The position numbers and the translations under genes are program-made. A stretch of DNA of 64,000 nucleotides from Winogradskyella psychrotolerans (lineage in GTDB: Bacteria > Bacteroidota > Bacteroidia > Flavobacteriales > Flavobacteriaceae). Where the stretch lies: positions 24,348 to 88,347 of the forward strand of contig NZ_JAHKPS010000004.1 in NCBI RefSeq assembly GCF_018860565.1, given 5' to 3'. The notes below the pieces were generated by a model. It was not told the DNA's origin and searched no databases. It worked only from the letters and a program-made list of their open reading frames with translations. Every line of letters begins with the position of its first letter. Within the stretch, counting starts at the first letter, position 1. Of this stretch, positions 1-9,528 are shown piece by piece.

Positions 1-21
1 TTACATATCTTTAATTAATAA

Positions 22-1326
22 ATGGAATATCAGAAGAACAAGTATTTAACTAAAGAAACCCGTTTTTTATTGATTCTTTATTGCGGTGTCTTCCTCTTTT
101 GTATCTTTTCAGATCCAATTTATTCTCACGACACATACAGCTATTTAAAAGCTATGCCCTACCGTCAATTGGGCTATGTAATTTTTTTAAAAAGTTTTAG
201 TTTCCTTTTCGGTTTACATTTTGATGTAGTAGTTGTAACTATTCATGCCATATTTAGCTTATTTGGTGTTCATTTTTTTTATAAAAAAGCAACTTCACTA
301 TTTAATTTAAACAATCTCTATAAATTCTTCATAATAGCAATATTATTATTTCCATTTTTCCCACCATTACTTATTGCTAATAATTTGTGCTCGGAAGGTC
401 TTGGTTATGGACTATATCTTATATTCATTGCCATTGGTGTAGATATACTTTTTAATAACAAACAAGAATATATTAAATATTATATCATTGTATTTCTTGG
501 ATTAGTTTTTATGAGAAGTCAATTTATAATTTCTACTTTAATTTTCGCAGGAGTCTATTTTTTAATACATAGAAAATATATTTTCAAAAGAAAGCATTTA
601 TTAACCATTTTAGTTATGTGTGGTGTGGTGTTGATTGCAAGCTTAACAGAGCGTAGTTATCATAAATTAAAAGATGGTTTTTTCAAACCTACACCATTGG
701 GTTATACGAGTGCCTCAACAGCTCCAATTTATCTTTCTGATAGTACAGATTATTTGCTTATCGAAGACAAAGATTATAGAGAAATACTAAAAATTAGCTT
801 TGATACTTTAATTAAAAAGGATTTACTCCTAAAAGCAAACGAAACCCCAAAACAAGACTACTTATTTTTCCATAACAACCTACCTAAAATATGCAACCAA
901 ACTGTTAGAAAACAAGGTGTTGAATACTATTTGAAAAAAGAACAACCAAAAGAATGGAGTTTTAATCAAGCAGCTTCTTATCCCTATTTTGAAACTGAAG
1001 CAGCTTGCAAAGTTTACACATTTACCTTAATTAGAACGAATTTTGGAAAATGGTTACAGTTGTTTTATACTAATATTACTCATGGCTTTTATACTCCACT
1101 ACTCTTTTTCTTCGTGGTAATTATGTTCTTTTTTAGTTTGATAAAAACAACTTTCTATTATAAAAGGAGTTATGCTATTCTATTTTTATTATCGTCATTA
1201 ATTTTATCAAATGCACTTTTTATAGCTTTCGCAAGTCATTCTATACAACGCTATCTATTTTACAATTATGCTTTGTTATTTTTGTTGTTTATTAGTACAA
1301 TCAAATTATTAAAACGTGAACAGTAA
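22..1326 (+). CDS. Polytopic membrane protein of unknown function
   Basis: I do not recognise a named family. The 434-residue protein has about nine to ten hydrophobic segments. They form a cluster in the first ~210 residues and a second group at ~350-430, separated by a ~140-residue polar, probably periplasmic, stretch. That two-block layout resembles GT-C or polymerase-type envelope proteins, but no catalytic motif is visible. It overlaps the downstream glycosyltransferase gene by 11 nt, so the two are probably translationally coupled and act in one glycan or glycolipid step (inference). The ATG at the start is the first in frame and the gene appears complete despite lying near the window edge. 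Confidence 0.75.
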   Translation: MEYQKNKYLTKETRFLLILYCGVFLFCIFSDPIYSHDTYSYLKAMPYRQLGYVIFLKSFSFLFGLHFDVVVVTIHAIFSLFGVHFFYKKATSLFNLNNLYKFFIIAILLFPFFPPLLIANNLCSEGLGYGLYLIFIAIGVDILFNNKQEYIKYYIIVFLGLVFMRSQFIISTLIFAGVYFLIHRKYIFKRKHLLTILVMCGVVLIASLTERSYHKLKDGFFKPTPLGYTSASTAPIYLSDSTDYLLIEDKDYREILKISFDTLIKKDLLLKANETPKQDYLFFHNNLPKICNQTVRKQGVEYYLKKEQPKEWSFNQAASYPYFETEAACKVYTFTLIRTNFGKWLQLFYTNITHGFYTPLLFFFVVIMFFFSLIKTTFYYKRSYAILFLLSSLILSNALFIAFASHSIQRYLFYNYALLFLLFISTIKLLKREQ

Positions 1327-2467
1327 AATTGAACTTTCTATAGTAATGCCGTGCCTAAACGAAGCAGAAACGCTTACTATTTGCATAACAAAAGCACAAT
1401 TATTTCTTAACGAGAATAACGTTAACGGAGAAATTATAATTGCAGATAATGGAAGTACTGATGGCTCTATTGCAATTGCTACATCATTTAATGCAAACGT
1501 GGTCCATGTAGAACAAAAAGGTTATGGAAGTGCGCTAAAGTCTGGAATTGATGCTGCAAAAGGTTCATATGTTATTATGGGAGATGCTGATGATAGTTAC
1601 GATTTCTCTAACCTTCTGCCATATCTAACAGAGCTAAGAAAAGGCAAGGATTTAGTAATGGGAAACCGGTTTAAAGGTGGTATAGAAAAAGATGCGATGC
1701 CGTTTTTACATAAATATTTGGGCAACCCTGTATTATCTTTTATTGGACGTTTATTTTTCAAAATTAAGATTGGTGATTTTCATTGTGGGTTAAGAGGTTT
1801 CTCTAAGAAAGCTTATAACATTATGAATTTAAAAACTTCAGGTATGGAGTTTGCGTCAGAAATGGTTGTAAAATCTAAGCTAAATAACTTATCGATTGCA
1901 GAAGTGCCAACCAAATTACATAAGGATGGCAGAACTAGACCTCCACATCTAAATACGTGGAGCGATGGCTGGAGACATTTACGTTTTTTAATGCTTTATG
2001 CTCCAAATTGGCTTTTTCTATATCCTGGAATCCTATTGGCATTCGTTGGAATTGTAATGTCAGTTATTCTTATTATAAACCCAATTAAATTTGAAAACTT
2101 CACTTTAGATGTACACACCTTACTATATACCACTGCATTTTTATTAGTTGGTTTTCAATTTATCATTTTCTATGGCTTAACAAAGATATTTGCGGTTGAG
2201 AATGAATTACTACCTAAATCTAATCGTTATAACAAACTCTTCAAATTTATTAATCTCGAAAAAGGTTTAATTGTTGGGATATTACTTTTACTTATCGGAG
2301 TGTTTTTAAGCTTTAAAGGTATAGCTTCTTGGAAGGAAATTCATTTTAGAGAATTAGATACTAGTACCACATTGCGAATTATAATTCCTGCTATAACAAC
2401 TTTACAACTTGGGATTCAAACTATATTGTTTAGCTTATTTTTTAGTATTTTAGGGCTTAAGAAGTAA
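1316..2467 (+). CDS. Family 2 glycosyltransferase, dolichyl-phosphate mannosyltransferase-like
   Basis: The N-terminal ~200 residues form a GT-A fold GT2 domain. It opens with SIVMPCLNEAETL, and the acidic motif GDADD at residues 89-93 binds the nucleotide-sugar metal. Four hydrophobic segments follow (about 230-250, 270-290, 318-338, 355-380), as in DPM1/polyprenyl-phosphate transferases with a membrane tail. The likely reaction is sugar transfer to a polyprenyl phosphate on the cytoplasmic face; the sugar cannot be told. The start is GTG inside the 3' end of the preceding membrane-protein gene. The gene ends 2 nt from the convergent methyltransferase. Confidence 0.88.
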   Translation: MNSKIELSIVMPCLNEAETLTICITKAQLFLNENNVNGEIIIADNGSTDGSIAIATSFNANVVHVEQKGYGSALKSGIDAAKGSYVIMGDADDSYDFSNLLPYLTELRKGKDLVMGNRFKGGIEKDAMPFLHKYLGNPVLSFIGRLFFKIKIGDFHCGLRGFSKKAYNIMNLKTSGMEFASEMVVKSKLNNLSIAEVPTKLHKDGRTRPPHLNTWSDGWRHLRFLMLYAPNWLFLYPGILLAFVGIVMSVILIINPIKFENFTLDVHTLLYTTAFLLVGFQFIIFYGLTKIFAVENELLPKSNRYNKLFKFINLEKGLIVGILLLLIGVFLSFKGIASWKEIHFRELDTSTTLRIIIPAITTLQLGIQTILFSLFFSILGLKK

Positions 2468-2469
2468 AC

Positions 2470-3024
2470 TTATTCTAATTTTTCAAAAACAAATAAATTA
2501 TTCAGTCCTAGTTGAAATCGTTTATGTTTTATAAGTTTGAATTGTTCTGAATTAAATATCAACGGCATATCTTCAATCTTAAAACCATAATGTTCTTCTA
2601 AAGACATACCATCAATTAATCTCAATTTGGTTAAAACCCAAAGAATATGATCTACAAATGGGGAGGGAACAGTTATAATTATTCGTCCTTTTGGGTTTAA
2701 ATAATTGTAACAATTATTTTTGAGTTGAACTTGTTCTTCTGTAGGAATGTGTTCTAAAACGGCAAGCATCGTAATTCCATCAAAGGTCTGATTTTTTGGT
2801 AAATCATTTGGGAACTTCCCTGGAATTAGCGTGTAATTTTCTTTTTGAATTGTTTCCGTTAATAATGGATCTATACCAATACTAAATGAAATTGGTTTCG
2901 TTTTTAACTTTTCAAATAATGTGTTATCGTAACAACCAATATCCAAGATGCTGTCATTAGCTCTTACATGAGGCGTTGTCATTTTTATGCGCCAATCTCT
3001 TAAAAACCGATCTATAAATTTCAT
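2470..3024 (-). CDS. Class I SAM-dependent methyltransferase
   Basis: The 184-residue protein contains motif I ILDIGCYDNTLF (about 26-37) and the post-I acidic region SIGIDPLL, typical of Methyltransf_11/25 small-molecule methyltransferases. The segment ITMLAVLEHIP is the usual motif near the methyl acceptor pocket. The substrate is unknown; glycan or lipid is suggested only by the glycosyltransferase ending 2 nt away on the other strand. A TAnnTTTG-type -7 element (CAAATTTA on the plus strand, 3043-3050) lies 18 nt before the start codon. Confidence 0.85.
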   Translation of the reverse strand: MKFIDRFLRDWRIKMTTPHVRANDSILDIGCYDNTLFEKLKTKPISFSIGIDPLLTETIQKENYTLIPGKFPNDLPKNQTFDGITMLAVLEHIPTEEQVQLKNNCYNYLNPKGRIIITVPSPFVDHILWVLTKLRLIDGMSLEEHYGFKIEDMPLIFNSEQFKLIKHKRFQLGLNNLFVFEKLE

Positions 3025-3068
3025 TTATATGTTGAATTATTTCAAATTTAAAAATACGAGAAAATAAA

Positions 3069-3100
3069 AAAAGAGAAACACTTTTCAGTATTTCTCTTTT
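3069..3100 (-). terminator. Rho-independent terminator of typA
   Basis: A 10-bp stem (AAAAGAGAAA with TTTCTCTTTT) is followed on the minus strand by a run of Ts. It lies 25 nt past the typA stop codon. Confidence 0.75.
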
Positions 3101-3124
3101 ATAAATCTATCAATTAATTTGTAA

Positions 3125-4924
3125 TTACATATTCTTATTACGCTTACGATCTACTTCTTTTAAATAGATTTTACGTATTCTTAAGTGGTTAGGCGTTACT
3201 TCTACATACTCATCTTTCTGAATATATTCTAAAGCTTCTTCTAATGAAAACTTAATAGCTGGTACAATCTTAGCTTTATCATCTGCTCCAGAAGAACGTA
3301 CGTTACTCAACTTTTTAGTTTTAGTAACGTTAACTGTCATATCATCTCCACGAGAGTTTTCACCAATAACCTGACCTTCGTAAATATCTTCACCTGGATC
3401 TACAAAAAACTTACCTCTATCTTGTAATTTATCAATAGAATAAGGAATAGCTTGTCCGTTTTCCATAGAAACTAACGACCCATTTTGACGTTCTGGAATT
3501 CCACCTTTTAACGGTTTGTAATCTGTAAAACGGTGTGCCATAATAGCCTCTCCTGCTGTTGCAGTTAATAATTGATTACGTAAACCAATAATACCACGAG
3601 AAGGGACTATAAATTGACATACCATACGGTCGCCTTTAGCTTCCATACTTATCATTTCACCTTTACGCATCGTAACCATTTCAATAGCTTTACCTGAAAC
3701 ATTTTCTGGCAAATCAATAGTCATTTCTTCAAAAGGCTCACATTTAACTCCATCAATTTCCTTGATGATTACTTGCGGCTGTCCAATTTGAAGTTCATAA
3801 CCTTCACGACGCATTGTCTCAATTAAAACAGACAAGTGTAATACACCACGGCCAAAAACCATAAATTTATCTGCACTATCTGTTTCTTCAACACGTAATG
3901 CTAAATTCTTTTCTAACTCTTTAGTTAAACGGTCTTTAATATGACGAGATGTTACAAATTTTCCGTCTTTACCAAAAAAAGGCGAATCGTTAATAGTAAA
4001 TAACATGCTCATTGTTGGCTCATCAATAGCAATGGTTTTTAAACCTTCAGGATTTTCAAAATCGGCAACAGTATCACCAATTTCAAAACCTTCTAAACCT
4101 ACAATAGCACAAATATCTCCCGTTTGTACTTCGTCTACTTTTAAACGTCCTACACCTTCAAATGTATGTAGTTCTTTAATCTTACTTTTTACAATAGAAC
4201 CGTCTCTTTTTACTAAAGAAATCTGCTGGCCTACTTTTAAACCACCTCTTGTTAAACGACCAATAGCAATTCTACCTGTAAAAGAAGAGAAATCTAAAGA
4301 TGTAATTAACATCTGTGTAGTGCCTTCATCAAATTTTGGCTCAGGGATATGCTCAATAACCATATCTAATAAAGGCTCAATATTTTCAGTTTCATTTTTC
4401 CAGTCATCACTCATCCAGTTGTTCTTTGCAGAACCATACACTGTAGGGAAATCTAACTGCCATTCTTCTGCACCAAGTTCAAACATTAAGTCAAAAACTT
4501 TCTCATGTACCTCATCTGGTGTACAGTTTTCTTTATCTACTTTATTTACAACCACACAAGGCTTTAAACCTAAGTCAATTGCTTTTTGTAGTACAAAACG
4601 CGTTTGAGGCATTGGCCCTTCAAAAGCATCTACTAAAAGTAAAACACCATCAGCCATATTTAATACACGCTCTACTTCTCCGCCAAAATCGGCGTGACCA
4701 GGTGTATCAATAACATTGATTTTAGTGTCCTTATATATAACGGAAACGTTTTTAGAGGTAATTGTAATCCCTCTTTCACGTTCTAAATCGTTGTTATCAA
4801 GAATTAAGTCCCCTGTGTTTTCGTTCTCACGAAACAATTGACAGTGGTACATAATCTTATCTACCAATGTGGTTTTACCGTGATCGACGTGCGCAATAAT
4901 TGCAATATTTTTAATCTTAGCCAT
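3125..4924 (-). CDS. typA: Ribosome-associated translational GTPase TypA/BipA
   Basis: The 599-residue protein has the full length and order of the BipA family: GTPase domain with G1 AHVDHGKTT (11-19), switch II DTPGHADFGGEVER, G4 NKVDK, then EF-Tu-like domain 2, EF-G-like domains and the BipA C-terminal domain. Members bind 70S ribosomes and help 50S assembly and stress growth (family knowledge). The gene is monocistronic. A -7 element TACATTTG reads on the minus strand at 4949-4956, and a terminator follows the gene. Several long antisense frames inside it are shadows. Confidence 0.97.
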   Translation of the reverse strand: MAKIKNIAIIAHVDHGKTTLVDKIMYHCQLFRENENTGDLILDNNDLERERGITITSKNVSVIYKDTKINVIDTPGHADFGGEVERVLNMADGVLLLVDAFEGPMPQTRFVLQKAIDLGLKPCVVVNKVDKENCTPDEVHEKVFDLMFELGAEEWQLDFPTVYGSAKNNWMSDDWKNETENIEPLLDMVIEHIPEPKFDEGTTQMLITSLDFSSFTGRIAIGRLTRGGLKVGQQISLVKRDGSIVKSKIKELHTFEGVGRLKVDEVQTGDICAIVGLEGFEIGDTVADFENPEGLKTIAIDEPTMSMLFTINDSPFFGKDGKFVTSRHIKDRLTKELEKNLALRVEETDSADKFMVFGRGVLHLSVLIETMRREGYELQIGQPQVIIKEIDGVKCEPFEEMTIDLPENVSGKAIEMVTMRKGEMISMEAKGDRMVCQFIVPSRGIIGLRNQLLTATAGEAIMAHRFTDYKPLKGGIPERQNGSLVSMENGQAIPYSIDKLQDRGKFFVDPGEDIYEGQVIGENSRGDDMTVNVTKTKKLSNVRSSGADDKAKIVPAIKFSLEEALEYIQKDEYVEVTPNHLRIRKIYLKEVDRKRNKNM

Positions 4925-5135
4925 AACTGATGCTGATTTTTAAGCGTGCAAATGTACGGTTAATTCTGCTTTTTTCGTTAATTAAATGTTATATTTTAAT
5001 TATCAAGCAATTTGAGTTCATATCTTTAGTTAAATAATTGATTTACAATACAAAGCCTATCTGAAAAAACCAATCGTTAATTAGGCGTTTATAACTGTAG
5101 TTTTAAACCCCATTTAAACCTTTAATTATTAACAA

Positions 5136-5495
5136 ATGCAAACCATTAATAAATTCACCAAGTTTATCCCTTACCTCTATTTTTTATCGGTAATTACCTA
5201 TTGGTTTACTACTATAAATAAAACGGAAGGTATTTCTGCTTATCCTATTTTATTATTTGGAATTCCTTTTTTATGGCAACTCATTACACCTAATAGGAAG
5301 CTAAACTTCTCATTAGGAATTGTTTTTGTTTGCTTATCGTCTTACCTAATACTCGCTTATCTTTTTAACTTACTCAATATTATTCATTGGACAGATACAG
5401 CAAGAAAACTACTTTTCTATGGTGGTGTTTTAGTTGTTGGTAATTTTGTAATGTCGCTTTGGATGATACGAAATAGTATAAAAAAAGCATTTTAA
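5136..5495 (+). CDS. Small four-helix membrane protein, unknown
   Basis: The 119-residue protein is almost entirely hydrophobic, with four predicted transmembrane segments at about 10-28, 36-52, 60-80 and 90-110. No motif ties it to a known family. It stands alone between divergent typA and kdsA, with about 210 nt of non-coding sequence upstream. Its length and the clean helix periodicity support a real gene. Confidence 0.6.
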   Translation: MQTINKFTKFIPYLYFLSVITYWFTTINKTEGISAYPILLFGIPFLWQLITPNRKLNFSLGIVFVCLSSYLILAYLFNLLNIIHWTDTARKLLFYGGVLVVGNFVMSLWMIRNSIKKAF

Positions 5496-5574
5496 ATATT
5501 AAAAAAAGCCCTGAATTTTATACTCAAAACACAAATAACTAAAAATCTTGGTCCCAACTAAACATTCATAATCG

Positions 5575-5582
5575 TATCTTTG
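5575..5582 (+). promoter_or_regulatory. -7 promoter element of kdsA
   Basis: TATCTTTG matches the Bacteroidota TAnnTTTG consensus; an upstream TTG lies at 5548-5550 (spacing about 24, longer than usual). Transcription would begin around 5587-5590. This rules out the TTG at 5580 as the kdsA start and favours the one at 5607. Confidence 0.6.
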
Positions 5583-5606
5583 CACCTTAATTTTAAGTTT
5601 AAAGCT

Positions 5607-6419
5607 TTGATAACAATCCCAAAATTAAAACACACGCAATCCAATAATTTCTTTCTACTTTGTGGCCCTTGTGCTATTGAAGGCGAAGATATGGCACTTC
5701 GTATTGCAGAAAAAGTCATAAAAATTACAGACAAACTGGAAATTCCTTACGTTTTTAAAGGTAGTTTTAAAAAAGCGAATCGAAGTAGAATTGATAGTTT
5801 TACAGGAATTGGGAATGAAAAAGCTTTAAAAATACTAAGAAAAGTTTCTGAAACTTTTGATGTTCCAACAGTGACAGATATTCATGAAGCATCTGATGCG
5901 GCAATGGCAGCAGCATATGTAGATGTATTACAAATTCCTGCATTTTTGGTGCGACAAACCGATTTGGTTGTTGCGGCAGCTAAAACAGGAAAAGTAGTTA
6001 ATTTAAAGAAAGGACAATTTATGAGTCCTGAAGCCATGAAACACGCTGTACAAAAAGTAAAAGATGCGGGAAACGAAAACGCATGGATTACAGATAGAGG
6101 AACAATGTTTGGCTACCAAGATATGATCGTAGATTTTAGAGGTATTCCAACCATGCGCCAATATGCACCAACAGTTTTAGACGTTACACACTCATTACAA
6201 CAACCTAATCAAAGTATTGGTGTTACAGGTGGACGACCAGATATGATTGAAACAATTGCTAGAGCTGGCGTTGTAAATAATGTAGATGGACTATTTATTG
6301 AAACCCATTTTGATCCTGCAAACGCCAAAAGTGATGGAGCAAATATGTTACATTTAGATAATCTAGAAGGTTTACTAACTAATTTGGTCGCCATTAGAAA
6401 AACTATCAATTCATTTTAA
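5607..6419 (+). CDS. kdsA: 3-deoxy-8-phosphooctulonate synthase (KdsA)
   Basis: The enzyme condenses phosphoenolpyruvate with arabinose 5-phosphate to Kdo-8-P, the first committed step of the lipopolysaccharide inner core sugar. Recognisable family segments are FFLLCGPCAIEGEDMA, FKGSFKKANRSR, QIPAFLVRQTDL, KKGQFMSPE, ITDRGTMFGY and GLFIETHFDP. The reading frame is open from a TTG at 5580, but that codon sits inside the promoter -7 element. The next in-frame TTG (5607) gives about 270 residues, the usual length for this family in Bacteroidota. No ATG is available before the conserved core. It appears monocistronic. Confidence 0.95.
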   Translation: MITIPKLKHTQSNNFFLLCGPCAIEGEDMALRIAEKVIKITDKLEIPYVFKGSFKKANRSRIDSFTGIGNEKALKILRKVSETFDVPTVTDIHEASDAAMAAAYVDVLQIPAFLVRQTDLVVAAAKTGKVVNLKKGQFMSPEAMKHAVQKVKDAGNENAWITDRGTMFGYQDMIVDFRGIPTMRQYAPTVLDVTHSLQQPNQSIGVTGGRPDMIETIARAGVVNNVDGLFIETHFDPANAKSDGANMLHLDNLEGLLTNLVAIRKTINSF

Positions 6420-6489
6420 TTTCATTTTCTAGACATATTTTGTAAGCAATCGTATTTGATTGTGACTATCTCTTTTTTACTCCAAGCTT

Positions 6490-7347
6490 ATGACAATTAA
6501 CTTTAATAGAGCCTTAATTATTGGGGTTACTCTTTTTTATTCAACCTTAGGTGCACAAACACAAGAAAGTCCAAAATACACGTCTTCTAATAAAGGTAAA
6601 TTCTTTATAAGTTGGGCCGGAAATAGAGATTCATATTCAAAGTCCGATATAAGGTTTAAGGGAAAGGATTACGACTTTACAATTAAAGATGCCACAGCTA
6701 AAGACAAACCTAAAGGCTGGCATGTAGATTATATAAATCCAACACGGATAACTATTCCGCAAACTAATTTTAAGCTCGGGTATTTTATTTCTAATCATTA
6801 TATGGTTTCATTTGGAGTAGACCACATGAAATACGTAATGAACCGAGACAAATACAGAACTGCAGATGGTTATATCAATTTACCTGAAGATGAATTAGGA
6901 AGCACCTACAATGGGGTTTACGATAACGAAACCTTATTTGTATCTTCAGATTTATTAAAATTTGAACACACAAACGGGCTTAATTATGTCTATACAGAAT
7001 TTGCTAGATACGATGATATATCCTCAATCTTCGGAATTAAAAATACGGATACCTTTCAAATAAATATCACAGAGGGATTGGGTGCAGGTGTGCTTTATCC
7101 TAAAACCAATACTACACTTTTACAAAAAGAGAGGTACGATGAGTTTCATGTATCTGGCTATGGTTTATCTGCTAATGTTGGATTAAATTTTACTTTCTAT
7201 AAACACTTTTTTGTTCAATTAGAGGCAAAAGGTGGTTATATAGACATGAATGATATAAGAACCACAAATGATTCTGCAGATAGAGCAGAACAGCACTTTT
7301 TATTTTTTCAACGCATCATTGCTTTTGGTGGCATTTTTAGAATATAA
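6490..7347 (+). CDS. Probable outer-membrane beta-barrel protein
   Basis: The 285-residue protein starts with a signal peptide (hydrophobic core ~8-21, cleavage near LGAQTQ). The rest has the alternating aromatic/polar pattern of beta strands, including YFISNHYMVSFGVDH and SANVGLNFTFYKHFFVQLE, and a terminal strand ending in FGGIFRI. No named family is recognised. The next gene starts directly after its stop codon, so the two are co-transcribed. Function unknown. Confidence 0.7.
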   Translation: MTINFNRALIIGVTLFYSTLGAQTQESPKYTSSNKGKFFISWAGNRDSYSKSDIRFKGKDYDFTIKDATAKDKPKGWHVDYINPTRITIPQTNFKLGYFISNHYMVSFGVDHMKYVMNRDKYRTADGYINLPEDELGSTYNGVYDNETLFVSSDLLKFEHTNGLNYVYTEFARYDDISSIFGIKNTDTFQINITEGLGAGVLYPKTNTTLLQKERYDEFHVSGYGLSANVGLNFTFYKHFFVQLEAKGGYIDMNDIRTTNDSADRAEQHFLFFQRIIAFGGIFRI

Positions 7348-7812
7348 ATGATACAGGTTAGACAAGCACAAATAAAAGACAGTCTAGAAATTAGATCAAT
7401 TTTTAGAGATACTATTATTAATGTTAATGCAAAAGATTATTCAGAAAAACAGATTGCTACTTGGGCTTCTGGTGCTGAGGATATTGAACGATGGGAAGAA
7501 CGCATTAATACACTCTATTTTATTGTTGCTGAAACAGAAAACAACATTGTAGGATTTGCCTATTTAAAAAATGGCAATTATTTAGATGGCCTTTTTGTTC
7601 ATAAAGATTTTCAACGTCAAGGTATTGGGTCAAAATTATTACGAATTGTAGAATCGCAGGTTATGATGAATGATTTTGAAGTTATTAAATCTGATGTAAG
7701 CAAAACGGCTTTACCTTTTTTTGACAACAAATATTACGACGTAATCAAAAAGCAAAAGAAGAATTATAAAGGCCTTGTTTTTGAGAATTATTTGGTTGAG
7801 AAACTATTTTAA
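7348..7812 (+). CDS. GNAT family N-acetyltransferase
   Basis: The 154-residue protein shows the Gcn5-related acetyltransferase fold. Acetyl-CoA binding motif A is seen as LFVHKDFQRQGIGSKLL (Q/R-x-x-G-x-G), with preceding strands FIVAETENNIVGFAYL. The acceptor substrate cannot be inferred. Its ATG abuts the stop codon of the preceding barrel gene. The family also includes elaA/PA4866-like proteins with similar N-termini, so a narrower name would be a guess. Confidence 0.88.
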   Translation: MIQVRQAQIKDSLEIRSIFRDTIINVNAKDYSEKQIATWASGAEDIERWEERINTLYFIVAETENNIVGFAYLKNGNYLDGLFVHKDFQRQGIGSKLLRIVESQVMMNDFEVIKSDVSKTALPFFDNKYYDVIKKQKKNYKGLVFENYLVEKLF

Positions 7813-7831
7813 CCAAACTAAAATTCTGTAA

Positions 7832-8431
7832 TTATTTTACAAAATCCTTAACTCCTGCTTTAATTTCTATATCAACATAATTAACTCTTGGCACTATTGG
7901 ACAAGAAAATTTTTCATTGTACACACAAGCTGGATTGTAGGCTTTGTTAAAATCAATTTCTAAAGTATCTCCATCAGGTATTTTTAAATCTAAATAACGT
8001 CCACCTCCATAAGTTGAATCTCCATTGGTCTGATCTAAAAAGGGTAAAAACAAATAATCTTCAAAACCTTCCGTCTGCATTAATTCTTCACCTTGATACA
8101 CGTTTAATTGAAATGATTGTCCTTTTATTTCAAACATTACAACACCATAAATACGCTCCTTAGAAAGTCTATCATCTGTTGTTTTCATATTAAACCACTC
8201 ACTATCTGGTGTACGTTTTAATACCGCTTTTACAACAAACGTAGAATCAAATTTAAAAAAGTCTAAACCTTCAAATGTTTTTAAATCTTTTGCTTTTAAG
8301 GGAGATTTTGAAGCATCCTTAAACTCTGCATTCATTTTTTTCTGAAATGGCGTTTCGTCAACAATCCTTTTTTTACTTTCAGAACAACCAAACGTAAAGA
8401 TGACCAAAAAAAACAATACCAAATTCTTCAT
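7832..8431 (-). CDS. DUF1684 lipoprotein
   Basis: The lipobox FTFGC places the modified cysteine at about residue 16, so the mature protein is membrane-anchored in the periplasm. The C-terminal half has the DUF1684 hallmarks: GGGRYLDLKIPDGDTLEIDFNKA, then AYNPACVYNEKFSCP and the ending VPRVNYVDIEIKAGVK. The family's biochemical role is unknown. A -7 element (plus-strand CAAAAATA, 8451-8458) lies 19 nt before the start codon, and the gene is transcribed alone. Confidence 0.88.
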   Translation of the reverse strand: MKNLVLFFLVIFTFGCSESKKRIVDETPFQKKMNAEFKDASKSPLKAKDLKTFEGLDFFKFDSTFVVKAVLKRTPDSEWFNMKTTDDRLSKERIYGVVMFEIKGQSFQLNVYQGEELMQTEGFEDYLFLPFLDQTNGDSTYGGGRYLDLKIPDGDTLEIDFNKAYNPACVYNEKFSCPIVPRVNYVDIEIKAGVKDFVK

Positions 8432-8546
8432 TTCAAATTAATTTAAACTTCAAAAATACAACATATAGAATTTCATTTTAGTTTTATGAGATATTTAATA
8501 GTATACATTTTATAATTATCTACTTTAAATGTAATTTTAAACACTT

Positions 8547-9518
8547 ATGAAAGAATTAGATTTAGACGTTTTAATTATTGGAGCAGGCCCAATAGGAATT
8601 GCCTGTGCTTTAGAATGTAAAAGGCGAAACTTAAATTATGTTGTACTTGAGAAAGGTGCTTTAACCAACTCATTATTTAATTATCCGTTAAACATGACCT
8701 TTTTTTCAACGTCTGAAAAATTGGAAATTGACAACATTCCTTTTATCAGTAACAATCCTAAACCAACACGAAACGAAGCTTTAGAATATTACAGACGTGT
8801 TAGTACTTCTAACGTATTAAAGATTCATCTTTATGAAAAGGTAACAGAACTCAACAAAACACCAAACGGTTTTACTATTCAATCTAACAAATCATTATAC
8901 AATGCTAAAAATGTTATTATAGCGACTGGTTTTTATGACATCCCTAACCTCTTAAATGTAGAAGGTGAAGATTTACCAAAAGTGTTTCATTATTACAAAG
9001 AAGCACACCCTTTTTCGCTACAAAACATTGCCGTTGTGGGCGCCAGTAACTCATCTGTAGATGCCGCTTTAGAAATTTATAGAAAAGGCGGAAACGTTAC
9101 CATGGTTGTTAGAGGTGATGGCATTGGAGAACGCGTAAAATATTGGGTAAAACCAGATATTTTAAACCGTATTGAAGAAGGAAGTATTAAAGCCTATTTT
9201 AATTCTGAAATTAAAAGCATAAAACCTTCCGAAATTATTATAAATACTCCTGAAGGTGAAAAAACAATAGCTAACGATTACGTTATTGCATTAACAGGCT
9301 ACAGACCTAACTTTGAATTTTTAGAAAACGCTGGAATTGATTTTTCAAAAGATGGCAAATCCATTCCAAATTACAATCCAGAAACCATGGAGTCTAATGT
9401 AAAGGGACTTTATTTAGCTGGAGTGATTTGCGGAGGAAAAGAAACCCATAAATGGTTTATTGAAAACTCTAGAATACACGCGAAACGGATTACTAAACAT
9501 ATAGATAAAAACAGATAA
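8547..9518 (+). CDS. ypdA: YpdA-type bacillithiol disulfide reductase (putative)
   Basis: The 323-residue flavoprotein has an N-terminal FAD-binding GAGPIGIACALE (12-23) and a second Rossmann NADPH motif GASNSSVDAALE near residue 170, with the FAD-closing segment GLYLAGVICGG near the end. It lacks a CxxC redox motif, as is characteristic of YpdA. In Firmicutes YpdA reduces bacillithiol disulfide with NADPH; many Bacteroidota also make bacillithiol. The family assignment is firm, the substrate in this organism is inferred. Convergent with the Lrp-type regulator gene. Confidence 0.88.
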   Translation: MKELDLDVLIIGAGPIGIACALECKRRNLNYVVLEKGALTNSLFNYPLNMTFFSTSEKLEIDNIPFISNNPKPTRNEALEYYRRVSTSNVLKIHLYEKVTELNKTPNGFTIQSNKSLYNAKNVIIATGFYDIPNLLNVEGEDLPKVFHYYKEAHPFSLQNIAVVGASNSSVDAALEIYRKGGNVTMVVRGDGIGERVKYWVKPDILNRIEEGSIKAYFNSEIKSIKPSEIIINTPEGEKTIANDYVIALTGYRPNFEFLENAGIDFSKDGKSIPNYNPETMESNVKGLYLAGVICGGKETHKWFIENSRIHAKRITKHIDKNR

Positions 9519-9528
9519 ATTTAGATTT

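Noticed and set aside
4005..4713. Plus-strand open frames inside typA
   Set aside because: They are antisense to a full-length conserved gene, have no promoter or family match and follow codon periodicity of typA.
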